From assembly GCA_002308795.1 (NCBI GenBank), contig DBVV01000100.1:155-15061 (forward strand): a stretch of DNA of 14,907 nt, in the 5' to 3' direction. Origin of the DNA: Mageeibacillus sp. UBA1255. GTDB taxonomy: Bacteria > Bacillota > Clostridia > UBA1212 > UBA1255. Below are positions 1 to 6,964 of the stretch, piece after piece. The position numbers and the translations under genes were made by a program. Within the stretch, counting starts at the first letter, position 1. Every line of letters begins with the position of its first letter. The notes under the pieces are model-generated. The model searched no databases and was not told the DNA's origin. It saw only the letters and a program-made list of their open reading frames with translations.

Positions 1-731
1 GTCAGGCAGTTGCGGCCCTCGCCGATGAACAGGCCGTGCGTGCGGATCTTGCCGCCGGGCGCGGTGGTCACGGTGAGCACGAACATGATCGGGCGCTTGC
101 TGAGAAAATGCTCCATACCGTAGTCAAAAATGCGGCGGACCGGGGTATTGTCCCTGCCCATCATGCGCTCCATGCCGTACACCGCTCCGACCATGTGGCT
201 CTTATTGATCATATCGCTGCCGCCGACGCCTACGAACAGGTTTTTGGCGTGGTTTGACATCCCTATGACCTCGTGAGGAACGACCTGACCGGGTGAAATG
301 ATCAGATCGTAGCTCTCATCCATCACTCTGCGGTTAACTTCGGCGTCGATTTCTTCGTGCCACAGCCCGTCGGTGATGCTTTCGAGAAAATCTGCGGGGA
401 TCTTGCCCAATTTCACCACGTCGGTGCGCCAGTTATGGGGTATGAGCGCCTCGTACGGCACGTCGGGGAACATTTTTTCGGCCTGAGGGCTTGAAACGGG
501 CACGTGCGTACCGAGCGCCGGCATGACGTCGACATCCACTCCCGCGGCCTTGAGCGCTTTATAGTAAACGCATGTGATGAACCCGGCGTTCGAGTGGTAG
601 CGCGTGAAATCCGGGGGCAATATCAGCACTTTTTTCAGTTTTCGGCCCTCCAGCGAACGCATGAGCGCGGCTGTGATCTCTTCAGGCGTAAGTCCCGAAG
701 CGCGGCGGGCAATTTTATAAATATCTTTCAT
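1..731 (-). CDS. LarA-superfamily nickel-dependent 2-hydroxyacid racemase/epimerase, partial (3' end off window)
   Basis: The first 243 residues are present and the C-terminus lies beyond the left edge. The start is the ATG at 731, preceded by GGAGAA and 22 nt after the upstream SDR stop. I recognise the LarA (DUF2088) pattern: DFTR (41-44) for the usual DxTR motif, GTHVP (74-78) with a candidate catalytic His76, PHE with His153, NHAKN with Lys163 at the position expected to tether the nickel-pincer cofactor, and KSH with His179 as a likely nickel ligand. These assignments come from memory of LarA, not an alignment. The family interconverts 2-hydroxyacid stereoisomers, and characterised members act on lactate, malate and D-gluconate (2-epimerase). 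Beside a mannonate oxidoreductase and 6-phosphogluconate dehydrogenase, a mannonate/gluconate 2-epimerase is the best guess. Activity would need cofactor genes larB, larC and larE, which are not in this window. Family call fairly sure, substrate inferred. Confidence 0.82.
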   Translation of the reverse strand, partial: MKDIYKIARRASGLTPEEITAALMRSLEGRKLKKVLILPPDFTRYHSNAGFITCVYYKALKAAGVDVDVMPALGTHVPVSSPQAEKMFPDVPYEALIPHNWRTDVVKLGKIPADFLESITDGLWHEEIDAEVNRRVMDESYDLIISPGQVVPHEVIGMSNHAKNLFVGVGGSDMINKSHMVGAVYGMERMMGRDNTPVRRIFDYGMEHFLSKRPIMFVLTVTTAPGGKIRTHGLFIGEGRNCL

Positions 732-753
732 ATCGTTCTCCGCAGATTCCGGT

Positions 754-1602
754 TTAAACGCCGCTGTACGCCGAGAAACCGCCGTCGATCGGGATCACGA
801 CGCCGGTGATAAACGAAGCGGCCTTCTCGTTGAGCAGGAAAAGTACAGCGCCCAGAAGTTCCTCCGGCTCGCCGAAGCGGCCCATAGGAGTCGCGGCCAA
901 GATCTTGCCCGTGCGCGCTGTCGGCGTACCGTCGGCGTTCCACAGAAGCGTCCTGTTCTGGTTGGTGGAAAGGAAGCCGGGAGCGATCGCGTTGACCCTG
1001 ATGCCCTCTTTAACGAAATGCACGGCCAGCCACTGAGTGAAGTTGGATATGGCCGCTTTCGCGCCGGAATACGCAGGGATCTTCGTGAGGGGAGTGTAGG
1101 CGTTCATTGACGAAATATTTAGGATAGAACAGCCTTTGCGGCCCAGCATATCCTGAGCGAACACCTGCGTTGGGAGCAGCGCGCCAAGGAAATTCAGGTC
1201 GAACACGAAACCCACGTCGTCGGGCTTTAGGTCGAAAAAGCTCTTGGTCTGCGCGTCGATATCGCCGGGCTCATAATATTCTTTATCCGTCGTTGCCCGC
1301 GGATTATTGCCGCCTGCGCCGTTGATCAGGATGTCACATTTTCCCAGCTCGGCACGTACGCGCTCGCGGCAGGCAGTAAGAGAATCTTTGTCAAGCACGT
1401 TGACCTTATACGCTCTCGCCGCTCCGCCTTCCGCTGTGATTTCCGCGGCAACTTTTTCCGCCGCTTCCAGGTTAAGGTCAAGCAGCGCAACTTTTGCTCC
1501 GGCCGCGGCCAATGCTTTAGAAAATACGGAGCAGAGCACTCCGCCCGCGCCTGTGACGACGGCAACTTTTCCGGTAAGGTCGGTATCGATAGGATTTTTC
1601 AT
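754..1602 (-). CDS. uxuB: SDR-family D-mannonate oxidoreductase / fructuronate reductase (UxuB type)
   Basis: A 282-residue short-chain dehydrogenase that should interconvert D-fructuronate and D-mannonate with NAD(P)H in the cytoplasm. The nucleotide-binding turn is TGAGGVLC (17-24), followed by NGAG (95-98), catalytic Ser164/Ser165, and Tyr178-x3-Lys182. The substrate-side segment NAIAPGF (204-210), a QNR-LLW stretch (215-221) and the ending DGGFSAYSGV match the Firmicutes UxuB/YjmF branch rather than generic FabG-like SDRs. An upstream in-frame ATG at 1716 would add 38 residues, but those overlap the upstream dehydrogenase gene and have no family counterpart. The ATG at 1602 has an AGGAGG site 8 nt upstream and fits the usual family length. 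It lies 31 nt after the 6-phosphogluconate dehydrogenase gene and 22 nt before the LarA-like gene, so all three are probably co-transcribed. An alternative is a related gluconate 5-dehydrogenase-like SDR, but the C-terminal signature favours UxuB. Confidence 0.85.
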   Translation of the reverse strand: MKNPIDTDLTGKVAVVTGAGGVLCSVFSKALAAAGAKVALLDLNLEAAEKVAAEITAEGGAARAYKVNVLDKDSLTACRERVRAELGKCDILINGAGGNNPRATTDKEYYEPGDIDAQTKSFFDLKPDDVGFVFDLNFLGALLPTQVFAQDMLGRKGCSILNISSMNAYTPLTKIPAYSGAKAAISNFTQWLAVHFVKEGIRVNAIAPGFLSTNQNRTLLWNADGTPTARTGKILAATPMGRFGEPEELLGAVLFLLNEKAASFITGVVIPIDGGFSAYSGV

Positions 1603-1610
1603 GATGTTGT

Positions 1611-1616
1611 CCTCCT
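1611..1616 (-). promoter_or_regulatory. Ribosome binding site fixing the uxuB start
   Basis: A perfect AGGAGG on the minus strand, 8 nt before the ATG at 1602. It decides against the longer in-frame start at 1716. Confidence 0.8.
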
Positions 1617-1633
1617 GTGATTCAGTAAATATT

Positions 1634-3100
1634 TCAGACTGTATAGCCCGTCGAAGCGGTATCACCGCCGTGGCCTGTCCAGTCGGTGTGGAAGAATTGA
1701 CCGCGCGGCACGTCAACGCGTTCGTAAGTGTGAGCGCCGAAGTAGTCGCGCTGCGCCTGAAGCAGATTTGCCGGGAGCCTGTCCGTCGTGTATCCGTCGA
1801 AGTATGACAGCGCCGCTGTGATGGCAGGGGCGGGGATTCCGGCGAGGACCGCCCAGGAAGCGGCTTTGCGCCATGAAGGGAGCAGCTCTCTTATGACAGA
1901 CGCGAAATAACCGTCGCAGAGCAGATTCGTAAGCGCCGGATCGCGTTCAAACGCTTCTTTTATCTTTCCAAGGAACACGCTGCGGATTATGCAGCCTCCG
2001 CGCCACATGAGAGCGATACCGCCGTAATTGAGGTTCCAGCCGTATTCGGAAGCGGCAGCGCGCATCAGTGCGTAGCCCTGGGCGTACGATACGATCTTGC
2101 TCGCGTACAATGCTTTTCGCAGCACTTCGATCATCTCGGCTTTGCTGCCTTCGAACGGGATGCGCTGATGCGGATAAACGGCTGAAGCTGAGACGCGCTC
2201 GGACTTGATCGACGACAGGCAGCGGGCAAATACGGCTTCGCTTATGAGCGTGAGCGGTACGCCGCTGTCAAGAGCTGATACGCACGTCCATTTTCCGGTG
2301 CCTTTCTGTCCGGCTGCGTCAAGGATGATATCGACCGTGTGCTGTCCGTCAGCTTCTTTATGCCCTAATATATCGCGCGTGATCTCGATCAGGTAGCTCT
2401 CAAGTTCGGTCTTGTTCCACGCCGCGAACACCTCTTGCATCTCTTCATTGTCCATGCCAAGACCGTCGCGCATAAGCTGGTAAACTTCGCAAATGAGCTG
2501 CATGTCGCCGTACTCTATGCCGTTGTGCACCATCTTAACGAAGTGCCCCGCGCCGCCTTCACCGACCCAGTCGCAGCAGGGAGAACTGTCGGGCGCTTTT
2601 GCGCAGATCGACTGGAAGATCGGTTTGACTAAAGGCCACGCTGCGGGACTTCCGCCGGGCATCATGCTTGGCCCTTTAAGTGCGCCTTCTTCACCGCCAG
2701 AAACGCCTGTGCCGATATACAGGAGCCCCTTGCTTTCGACGTATTTCGTTCTGCGGTCTGTATCGGGAAAGTGGGAATTACCGCCGTCGATTATCACGTC
2801 GCCGGGGGACAGGAGGGGAAGGAGCTGTTCTATCATGTCGTCAACGGCCTGTCCGGCGCGGATCATCAGGAATACTTTTCGCGGCGTTTTGAGGGCGCCG
2901 GTCAATTCTTCGAGCGAGTGGCAGCCGATGATATTTTTACCCTTCGCGCGTCCTTCCGTGAAGCGGTCAACTTTTTCTACTGTTCTATTGTATACCGCCG
3001 CGGTGAATCCCTTGGATTCGATGTTCATGACGAGGTTTTCGCCCATTACCGCCAGGCCGATGAGGCCAATGTCTGCTTTTTTATCTTTGATAAAGTCCAT
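1634..3100 (-). CDS. gndA: 6-phosphogluconate dehydrogenase, decarboxylating
   Basis: A full-length 488-residue enzyme that oxidises and decarboxylates 6-phosphogluconate to ribulose 5-phosphate, CO2 and NAD(P)H. The N-terminal Rossmann motif is GLIGLAVMGEN (12-22), with NRT (38-40) after the second strand, the spot that in NADP-dependent members binds the 2'-phosphate. The substrate loop GVSGGEEGA (132-140) and the segment with Lys189 and HNGIEYGDM (192-200) form the signature and catalytic site. The all-helical dimer domain continues to a C-terminal tail ending in HTDWTG-type residues that reach the partner's active site. The length is that of the long GndA type, not the short YqeC/GntZ type. 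The start at 3100 has an AGAAAGGAAA site about 10 nt upstream. It lies 29 nt after the kinase gene and 31 nt before uxuB. Finding a pentose-phosphate enzyme inside a sugar-acid operon suggests that 6-phosphogluconate is an intermediate of the encoded route. Confidence 0.96.
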   Translation of the reverse strand: MDFIKDKKADIGLIGLAVMGENLVMNIESKGFTAAVYNRTVEKVDRFTEGRAKGKNIIGCHSLEELTGALKTPRKVFLMIRAGQAVDDMIEQLLPLLSPGDVIIDGGNSHFPDTDRRTKYVESKGLLYIGTGVSGGEEGALKGPSMMPGGSPAAWPLVKPIFQSICAKAPDSSPCCDWVGEGGAGHFVKMVHNGIEYGDMQLICEVYQLMRDGLGMDNEEMQEVFAAWNKTELESYLIEITRDILGHKEADGQHTVDIILDAAGQKGTGKWTCVSALDSGVPLTLISEAVFARCLSSIKSERVSASAVYPHQRIPFEGSKAEMIEVLRKALYASKIVSYAQGYALMRAAASEYGWNLNYGGIALMWRGGCIIRSVFLGKIKEAFERDPALTNLLCDGYFASVIRELLPSWRKAASWAVLAGIPAPAITAALSYFDGYTTDRLPANLLQAQRDYFGAHTYERVDVPRGQFFHTDWTGHGGDTASTGYTV

Positions 3101-3129
3101 TTTACGTGTTTCCTTTCTGATTTGCGTTT

Positions 3130-4221
3130 TCAGCGTTTAACGCGCGCGTTGCCTTTGTAAATGTTTTCCAGCTGTGATTCCGAGACGGGGGAAGCGTAGT
3201 CGGTAAGCATTGTCACCGCAAGTGCGCCGGAAGCCCAGCCGTACTTTAAAGCGGCTTCAGCATCGCGCCCCGTCAGCAGAGCGTAGAGCAGACCTCCGAC
3301 GAATCCGTCGCCGCCGCCTATGCGGTCAAGCACCGGGATCTCGCGCGGCTCTTCCACGAACCAGTCTTCACCGGAATTGACGATACCTCCCCAGAGGTGT
3401 GTGTTTGCGGACAATACCTGACGGAGCGTTGCGGCGAATATTGAAGCGCCCGGGAATTCTGCCTTGACCCTGCGGATCATATCTTTGAAACTGTCTATTT
3501 TTGCGACGAGCCCTTCGCCTCCAGCCTCCGGACCTTTTATCCCGAGCGCGAGCTGGAAATCCTCTTCATTTCCGATAAGAATGTCCGCGAGCCCGGCAAT
3601 CGCGCGAAAATCGCGCCGGAGTTCCTCTTCGCGGCCTTCCCAGAAGCTTGCCCGGTAGTTTAGATCGAAAGAGATCAGCGTGCCGTTTGCTTTTGCGTAG
3701 CGCGCGACTTCGAGGCATGCCCCGGTCGTGCTTTCGCTCATTGCCGCGATCAGGCCCGAAAGATGCAGTATCTTTGCGCCGTCGGTCACGAAGATCTGTT
3801 TTAAGTCGTAATCTTTTGCGTCGATCGTCCTTCCGATCTCGCCGGCACGGTCATTGTGCACCATCGGTCCGCGCAGCCCGAACCCGGAATCTGCGATGTT
3901 GAACTGATGCCTGAACCCCCACGGACCGCCTTGCGGGATATCCGGCCCTATATAAGATATATTGCGCTTCCTCAGCTCGCCTTTGATGTACGAGGCGATC
4001 GGACTGCCTTCGACGAATCTTGTGAGGACAAGCGTATTGAGCCCGAGCGAGGCGCTGACGTTCAGCACGTTTGTTTCGGCGGACGTTGACTGCAGTTCGA
4101 ACGGACCTCCGGCTTCGACGGGCTGGCGGTTTGCGGGCGTCAATCTCACTCCCATACTTGATACGGTGACGATATCGTACCGCGCGTTTTTGCGTATGTT
4201 CAGAGTTCCTGACTCTTCCAT
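3130..4221 (-). CDS. PfkB-family sugar-acid kinase (2-keto-3-deoxygluconate kinase-like)
   Basis: A 363-residue ribokinase-fold kinase and the first gene of the operon. The signature DRIGGGDGF (299-307) holds the probable catalytic base Asp305 and the anion hole. FDLNYR plus a following W (185-194) and HLSG (153-156) resemble 2-keto-3-deoxygluconate kinases, and GNEED (217-221) is the usual metal/ATP region. It is slightly longer than typical KdgK (about 310-340 residues), mainly through a 12-15 residue N-terminal lead. The near-universal GE of the first strand is replaced: the segment reads SSMGVRLTP (21-29), and the GG-x-N sugar-binding turn is changed to SAETN (47-51). With no aldolase or mannonate dehydratase nearby but a 6-phosphogluconate dehydrogenase immediately downstream, phosphorylation of gluconate to 6-phosphogluconate is a reasonable alternative substrate. 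The ATG at 4221 has AAAGGA about 10 nt upstream. Family sure, substrate open. Confidence 0.88.
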   Translation of the reverse strand: MEESGTLNIRKNARYDIVTVSSMGVRLTPANRQPVEAGGPFELQSTSAETNVLNVSASLGLNTLVLTRFVEGSPIASYIKGELRKRNISYIGPDIPQGGPWGFRHQFNIADSGFGLRGPMVHNDRAGEIGRTIDAKDYDLKQIFVTDGAKILHLSGLIAAMSESTTGACLEVARYAKANGTLISFDLNYRASFWEGREEELRRDFRAIAGLADILIGNEEDFQLALGIKGPEAGGEGLVAKIDSFKDMIRRVKAEFPGASIFAATLRQVLSANTHLWGGIVNSGEDWFVEEPREIPVLDRIGGGDGFVGGLLYALLTGRDAEAALKYGWASGALAVTMLTDYASPVSESQLENIYKGNARVKR

Positions 4222-4276
4222 GTCTGATCGTTCCTTTCTTACTCTAATTGCTGATACTTTGCTGTTACTTTTCTAT

Positions 4277-4290
4277 TACTGCCGCTTACA
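4277..4290 (-). promoter_or_regulatory. Possible cre-like half site at the operon start
   Basis: On the minus strand this reads TGTAAGCG followed by a poor second half. The first half fits the CcpA cre consensus TGNAANCG, while the second misses several positions. It overlaps the predicted transcription start of the kinase operon, a position where CcpA would repress. Weak evidence. Confidence 0.2.
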
Positions 4291-4295
4291 GGACT

Positions 4296-4323
4296 ATTAT
4301 ATTGGAACGGAAAGGCAGATAAA
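4296..4323 (-). promoter_or_regulatory. Predicted promoter of the sugar-acid operon
   Basis: On the minus strand a perfect TATAAT (4296-4301) is preceded by a 16-bp spacer and a poor -35 TTTATC (4318-4323). A strong -10 with a weak -35 is what an activator-dependent promoter looks like, and one of two direct repeats (4323-4331) abuts that -35. The start of transcription would be near 4289, giving a leader of about 70 nt. Confidence 0.5.
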
Positions 4324-4353
4324 TTGTTAATATTGCCAGAAATTATTGTAAAT
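4323..4353. promoter_or_regulatory. Candidate AraC-type operator: two 9-bp direct repeats
   Basis: ATTGTTAAT (4323-4331) and ATTGTAAAT (4345-4353) differ at one base and lie 22 bp apart, about two helical turns. Tandem sites on one helix face are typical for AraC-family regulators. The first touches the -35 of the operon promoter and the second overlaps the -35 of the regulator's own promoter, so the same protein could activate the operon and control itself. Inferred from sequence only. Confidence 0.4.
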
Positions 4354-4374
4354 CTGCGCATAGCGTGGTAAAAT
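4346..4374 (+). promoter_or_regulatory. Predicted promoter of the AraC-family regulator
   Basis: TTGTAA (4346-4351), a 17-bp spacer and TAAAAT (4369-4374) preceded by TGG, an extended -10. The start of transcription would be near 4381, about 45 nt before the regulator's ATG. Confidence 0.45.
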
Positions 4375-4426
4375 GCCATATAAATCTAACTTTGATCGGC
4401 CGCAGGAGTGAAAGGGGACCGGGGCA

Positions 4427-5302
4427 ATGGAACGGATGTTTGAATATAAGGGCAGTGCGCTTTATTGTCACCACAGCGTAGATGAAGCGCCGGAACCGAC
4501 GGATTATTATATGCATACGCACGAGTGGCACGAGCTGTACGTGTTTTTAAGCGGGAAAGCAGGGTTTTTGGTGGAAGGTACCGAATATGAACTCCAGCCG
4601 TTTGACGTGATGATAATGCGAAAGGCAGAGGCGCATAAACTAGTTGTCGCCCCCGGGGAGCCGTACGAGCGTATCGCGATACATTTTTCGCCGGATCTTC
4701 TGAAGTCGATCGATCCCTCGGGGATCCTTCTGAAGCCGTACGTCGGGCGTCCGCTCGGCAGGGGCAATAGGTACCGTTCGCCTAAGTTCAGCGAGTCGTT
4801 TTCGTTTCTGCGCCGCAATGCCGATCCTGCGGAGCAGAGGGTGCTGCTGATATCTGCTCTGATCACGGTGCTTAGTGAAATATTCGTGCAGTATACGCTG
4901 AATTCGCAGTCGATCCTTGATGATCCGGCAGGTGATCTGCGCTCGGGAGACGAGAAGTCTAAAGATATGGGGATCACGTCTACGCTTATCGATTTCGTGA
5001 ACGAGCATCTTTCTTCCGATCTTTCGCTTGATTACCTGTGCAGGCGGTTCTATCTGAGTGCGTCGCAGCTTAATCGTATTTTTAAGCGGGCAACGGGCTC
5101 GTCGGTGTGGCAATACATTTGTGCGAAGCGTCTGCTTGCTGTTCGTGAGCAGATCATGGCTGGCGGCAACGTCGCTTCTGCCGCTGCTGCATGTGGTTTT
5201 AGGGATTATTCGTCGTTTTACCGCATGTACGTGTCGCGCTTCGGTCATCCTCCCGCCGAGGACAAGGGCATTAATAAAACTTCGGAGCTGTCAACGCTAT
5301 AA
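4427..5302 (+). CDS. AraC-family transcriptional regulator
   Basis: A 291-residue regulator with an N-terminal cupin sensor domain (about 12-100; HTHEWHELY at 30-38, then a beta strand and GTEYELQPFDVMIM) and a C-terminal pair of helix-turn-helix motifs. HTH1 covers about 199-224 (LSLDYLCRRFYLSASQLNRIFK) and HTH2 about 245-273, ending in the family hallmark CGFRDYSSFYRMYVSRFG (256-273). It is divergent from the sugar-acid operon with a shared 205-bp intergenic region, so it most likely senses one of the operon's sugar-acid intermediates and activates transcription. The actual ligand cannot be read from sequence. The start at 4427 has AAAGGGG about 9 nt upstream. An ATG three codons later is possible but too far from that site. 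Confidence 0.9.
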   Translation: MERMFEYKGSALYCHHSVDEAPEPTDYYMHTHEWHELYVFLSGKAGFLVEGTEYELQPFDVMIMRKAEAHKLVVAPGEPYERIAIHFSPDLLKSIDPSGILLKPYVGRPLGRGNRYRSPKFSESFSFLRRNADPAEQRVLLISALITVLSEIFVQYTLNSQSILDDPAGDLRSGDEKSKDMGITSTLIDFVNEHLSSDLSLDYLCRRFYLSASQLNRIFKRATGSSVWQYICAKRLLAVREQIMAGGNVASAAAACGFRDYSSFYRMYVSRFGHPPAEDKGINKTSELSTL

Positions 5303-5350
5303 GCATAGTTTCAGGCGCGGATGGAGGGTGAGCCGGCTGTAATTCGGTTA

Positions 5351-5379
5351 TTGCGGATATCAGGCTCTTTTGATAAAAT
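5351..5379 (+). promoter_or_regulatory. Predicted promoter of the nucleotidyltransferase gene
   Basis: TTGCGG (5351-5356), a 17-bp spacer and TAAAAT (5374-5379) preceded by TGA, an extended -10 with the same hexamer as the araC-type promoter. The leader is about 33 nt. Confidence 0.45.
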
Positions 5380-5418
5380 ATACTTAGTCCTTATGAACAC
5401 ATATATGGGGAACGATTC

Positions 5419-6666
5419 ATGACGATAGAACAAGAATTTCTGCTTAAATTAATAAAATACTCACAATTTCCGGAAGCGGTCGGCTTAGATGCACCTGGTA
5501 CTGATGAAGGTGCCCCGGTTCCTGACGCAGGGCCGGGCCACATAGAAGAAAGCATCGTCCCGGATGGACTTGACTGGGAGAAACTGTATAGAGAAGCATT
5601 GACACAGAGCATCCCGGGCATTGCCGGAGCGGGGATCGACGCGGCCGGATTAAGAGACAGGATGCCCGTGGAAGTGGGTAAAAAGTGGAAAGATGCCGAG
5701 GACAGGCAGCTCGTAAACTATATAAGATACATGAGAGCCCAGGACGAATTGACGTCGCTGATGCGCGAAAAAGGCATCCCGTTTATAGTTCTTAAAGGAC
5801 TTGCCGCCGCGATAAATTACCGCGATCCGTCGAAACGCGCGATGGGCGATATCGATTTTATTGTCCCGCAGGACCGGTTCGAAGATGCGAAAAATCTTAT
5901 GATCGGGGAAGGATACGAGCCCGGGAATAATTCTGAGGATTATACGCGTCATTTTGCTTTCAATAAGGATGGGGTGCATTTTGAGCTCCACCACCACTTC
6001 AGCCACGAGGATCGCGACGTTGAGCGGTTTGTGACGGGCGGCCTTGAAAACAGCCGACGGGTGAAGATCGATTCGGCGGATTTTTCGATGGCGGATAAGC
6101 TCGGCAACGGCATTATTTTGCTTGACCATATGAAGCAGCATCTGAAGAGCGGCCTGGGCCTCAGGCAGGCGATAGACTGGATGATGTACGTTTCCCGCGA
6201 GCTTGATGATTCGCTCTGGGCTGAGGCGTTCGAGGCGGCTGCGATCGAGATCCGGCTTGATAAGTTTGCCCGAGTTGCCACCCGTATGTGCCAGCTTTAT
6301 CTCGGCCTTCGCGAGGACAATATCTCGTGGTGTTCTTCCGCTGATCCTTCTTTATGTCTTGAACTTCTTGAGAATCTGCTCGTCTCGGGCAATTTCGGGC
6401 GCCGCAACGGCGATGGCGGTAAGGTCGAATCTGTCCGGGCGGCAATGCGTCGCGAGGGTGTTTTTCGTCGTCTTCAGTCTGCGGGCGAGGCCAACTGGCA
6501 GGCTTACAGGCGTCATAAGTGGCTTAAGCCTTTTGCATGGATCTACCAGAGCGGCCGCTACGTTAAACAGGGCCTTCGGGCGCGCAAAAATGGCGCCGAT
6601 CTCAAGGATGATTTCAAGCGTGCCGGTGACCGCCATAAACTGCTTAAAGATCTTGAGATCATTTGA
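5419..6666 (+). CDS. Nucleotidyltransferase-fold protein (PF14907 type)
   Basis: A 415-residue protein of the uncharacterised nucleotidyltransferase family (NTP_transf_5). The core has VLKG (124-127), the metal-binding GDIDF (143-147) about 16 residues later, and the third acidic position near FELHHHF (188-194). A long helical C-terminal part with VLLDHM/KQHL-like helices and a basic tail (about 380-415) follows. The fold predicts transfer of a nucleotide or related group, but the acceptor is unknown. Relatives are often found in surface-polysaccharide or PqqD/HPr-kinase-like clusters. Here the gene stands alone with its own promoter, so context gives no hint. A GGGG-AA ribosome binding site precedes the ATG. 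Residues 20-50 are rich in Pro, Gly and acidic residues and look like a disordered loop that many relatives would lack. Family call good, function unknown. Confidence 0.8.
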   Translation: MTIEQEFLLKLIKYSQFPEAVGLDAPGTDEGAPVPDAGPGHIEESIVPDGLDWEKLYREALTQSIPGIAGAGIDAAGLRDRMPVEVGKKWKDAEDRQLVNYIRYMRAQDELTSLMREKGIPFIVLKGLAAAINYRDPSKRAMGDIDFIVPQDRFEDAKNLMIGEGYEPGNNSEDYTRHFAFNKDGVHFELHHHFSHEDRDVERFVTGGLENSRRVKIDSADFSMADKLGNGIILLDHMKQHLKSGLGLRQAIDWMMYVSRELDDSLWAEAFEAAAIEIRLDKFARVATRMCQLYLGLREDNISWCSSADPSLCLELLENLLVSGNFGRRNGDGGKVESVRAAMRREGVFRRLQSAGEANWQAYRRHKWLKPFAWIYQSGRYVKQGLRARKNGADLKDDFKRAGDRHKLLKDLEII

Positions 6667-6672
6667 ATTGAG

Positions 6673-6751
6673 GCTGTGGTTTCTGCCTCGCCGGTAGGGC
6701 AGCTGTGGTTTATGCCTCGCCGGTAGGGCAGCAGCTGTTGGTTTCCGCCGG
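6673..6751 (+). repeat. Tandem 29-bp repeat, two units plus a degenerate third
   Basis: Units 6673-6701 and 6702-6730 differ at one base. A degraded partial copy follows (6731-6751, GCTGTTGGTTTCCGCCGG). Each unit can form a small stem (TGCC with GGCA around a CGCCGGTA loop). It starts 6 bp after the nucleotidyltransferase stop. No spacers and no cas genes, so this is not CRISPR. Confidence 0.85.
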
Positions 6752-6783
6752 TCTTCATCCAGTCTTCATTCAGTCTTCATCCA
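6751..6783 (+). repeat. Tandem 11-bp repeat, three units
   Basis: GTCTTCATCCA, GTCTTCATTCA, GTCTTCATCCA at 6751, 6762 and 6773, directly following the 29-bp repeats. Two unrelated tandem repeats side by side suggest a slippage-prone intergenic spot. No function is apparent. The stretch from here to 6929 is purine-rich and holds no gene that I can support. Confidence 0.85.
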
Positions 6784-6929
6784 GCCGAGCCTACAAAGAA
6801 AAATGAGCAATAGAATGAGCAGACGGTGCAAAGGTGTGGTCCAGCCCGGCGCAGTTCGATACAGAACGAAGGCGAAGAACAGTCGTTCACGGAAACAGAA
6901 AAAACGCAGAAAAAAAAGCAAATTGCAAA

Positions 6930-6958
6930 TTGCAAATGTGTAAAACAAGGTGTATAAT
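6930..6958 (+). promoter_or_regulatory. Promoter for the TPP riboswitch-thiT transcript
   Basis: TTGCAA (6930-6935), a 17-bp spacer and a perfect TATAAT (6953-6958). The transcription start falls near 6965, only a couple of bases before the first riboswitch stem, as expected for a riboswitch leader. Confidence 0.75.
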
Positions 6959-6964
6959 ATGATC

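Noticed and set aside
1307..1807. A 166-residue plus-strand open frame across uxuB and the end of gndA
   Set aside because: It lies antisense to two well-supported genes, has low-complexity Ala/Ser/Arg composition and no recognisable motif.
2493..3160. Two plus-strand open frames antisense to gndA
   Set aside because: Shadows of a GC-rich, highly conserved gene on the other strand; no ribosome binding site or domain.
6673..6783. CRISPR array
   Set aside because: The 29-bp units abut directly with no spacers and there are no cas genes.
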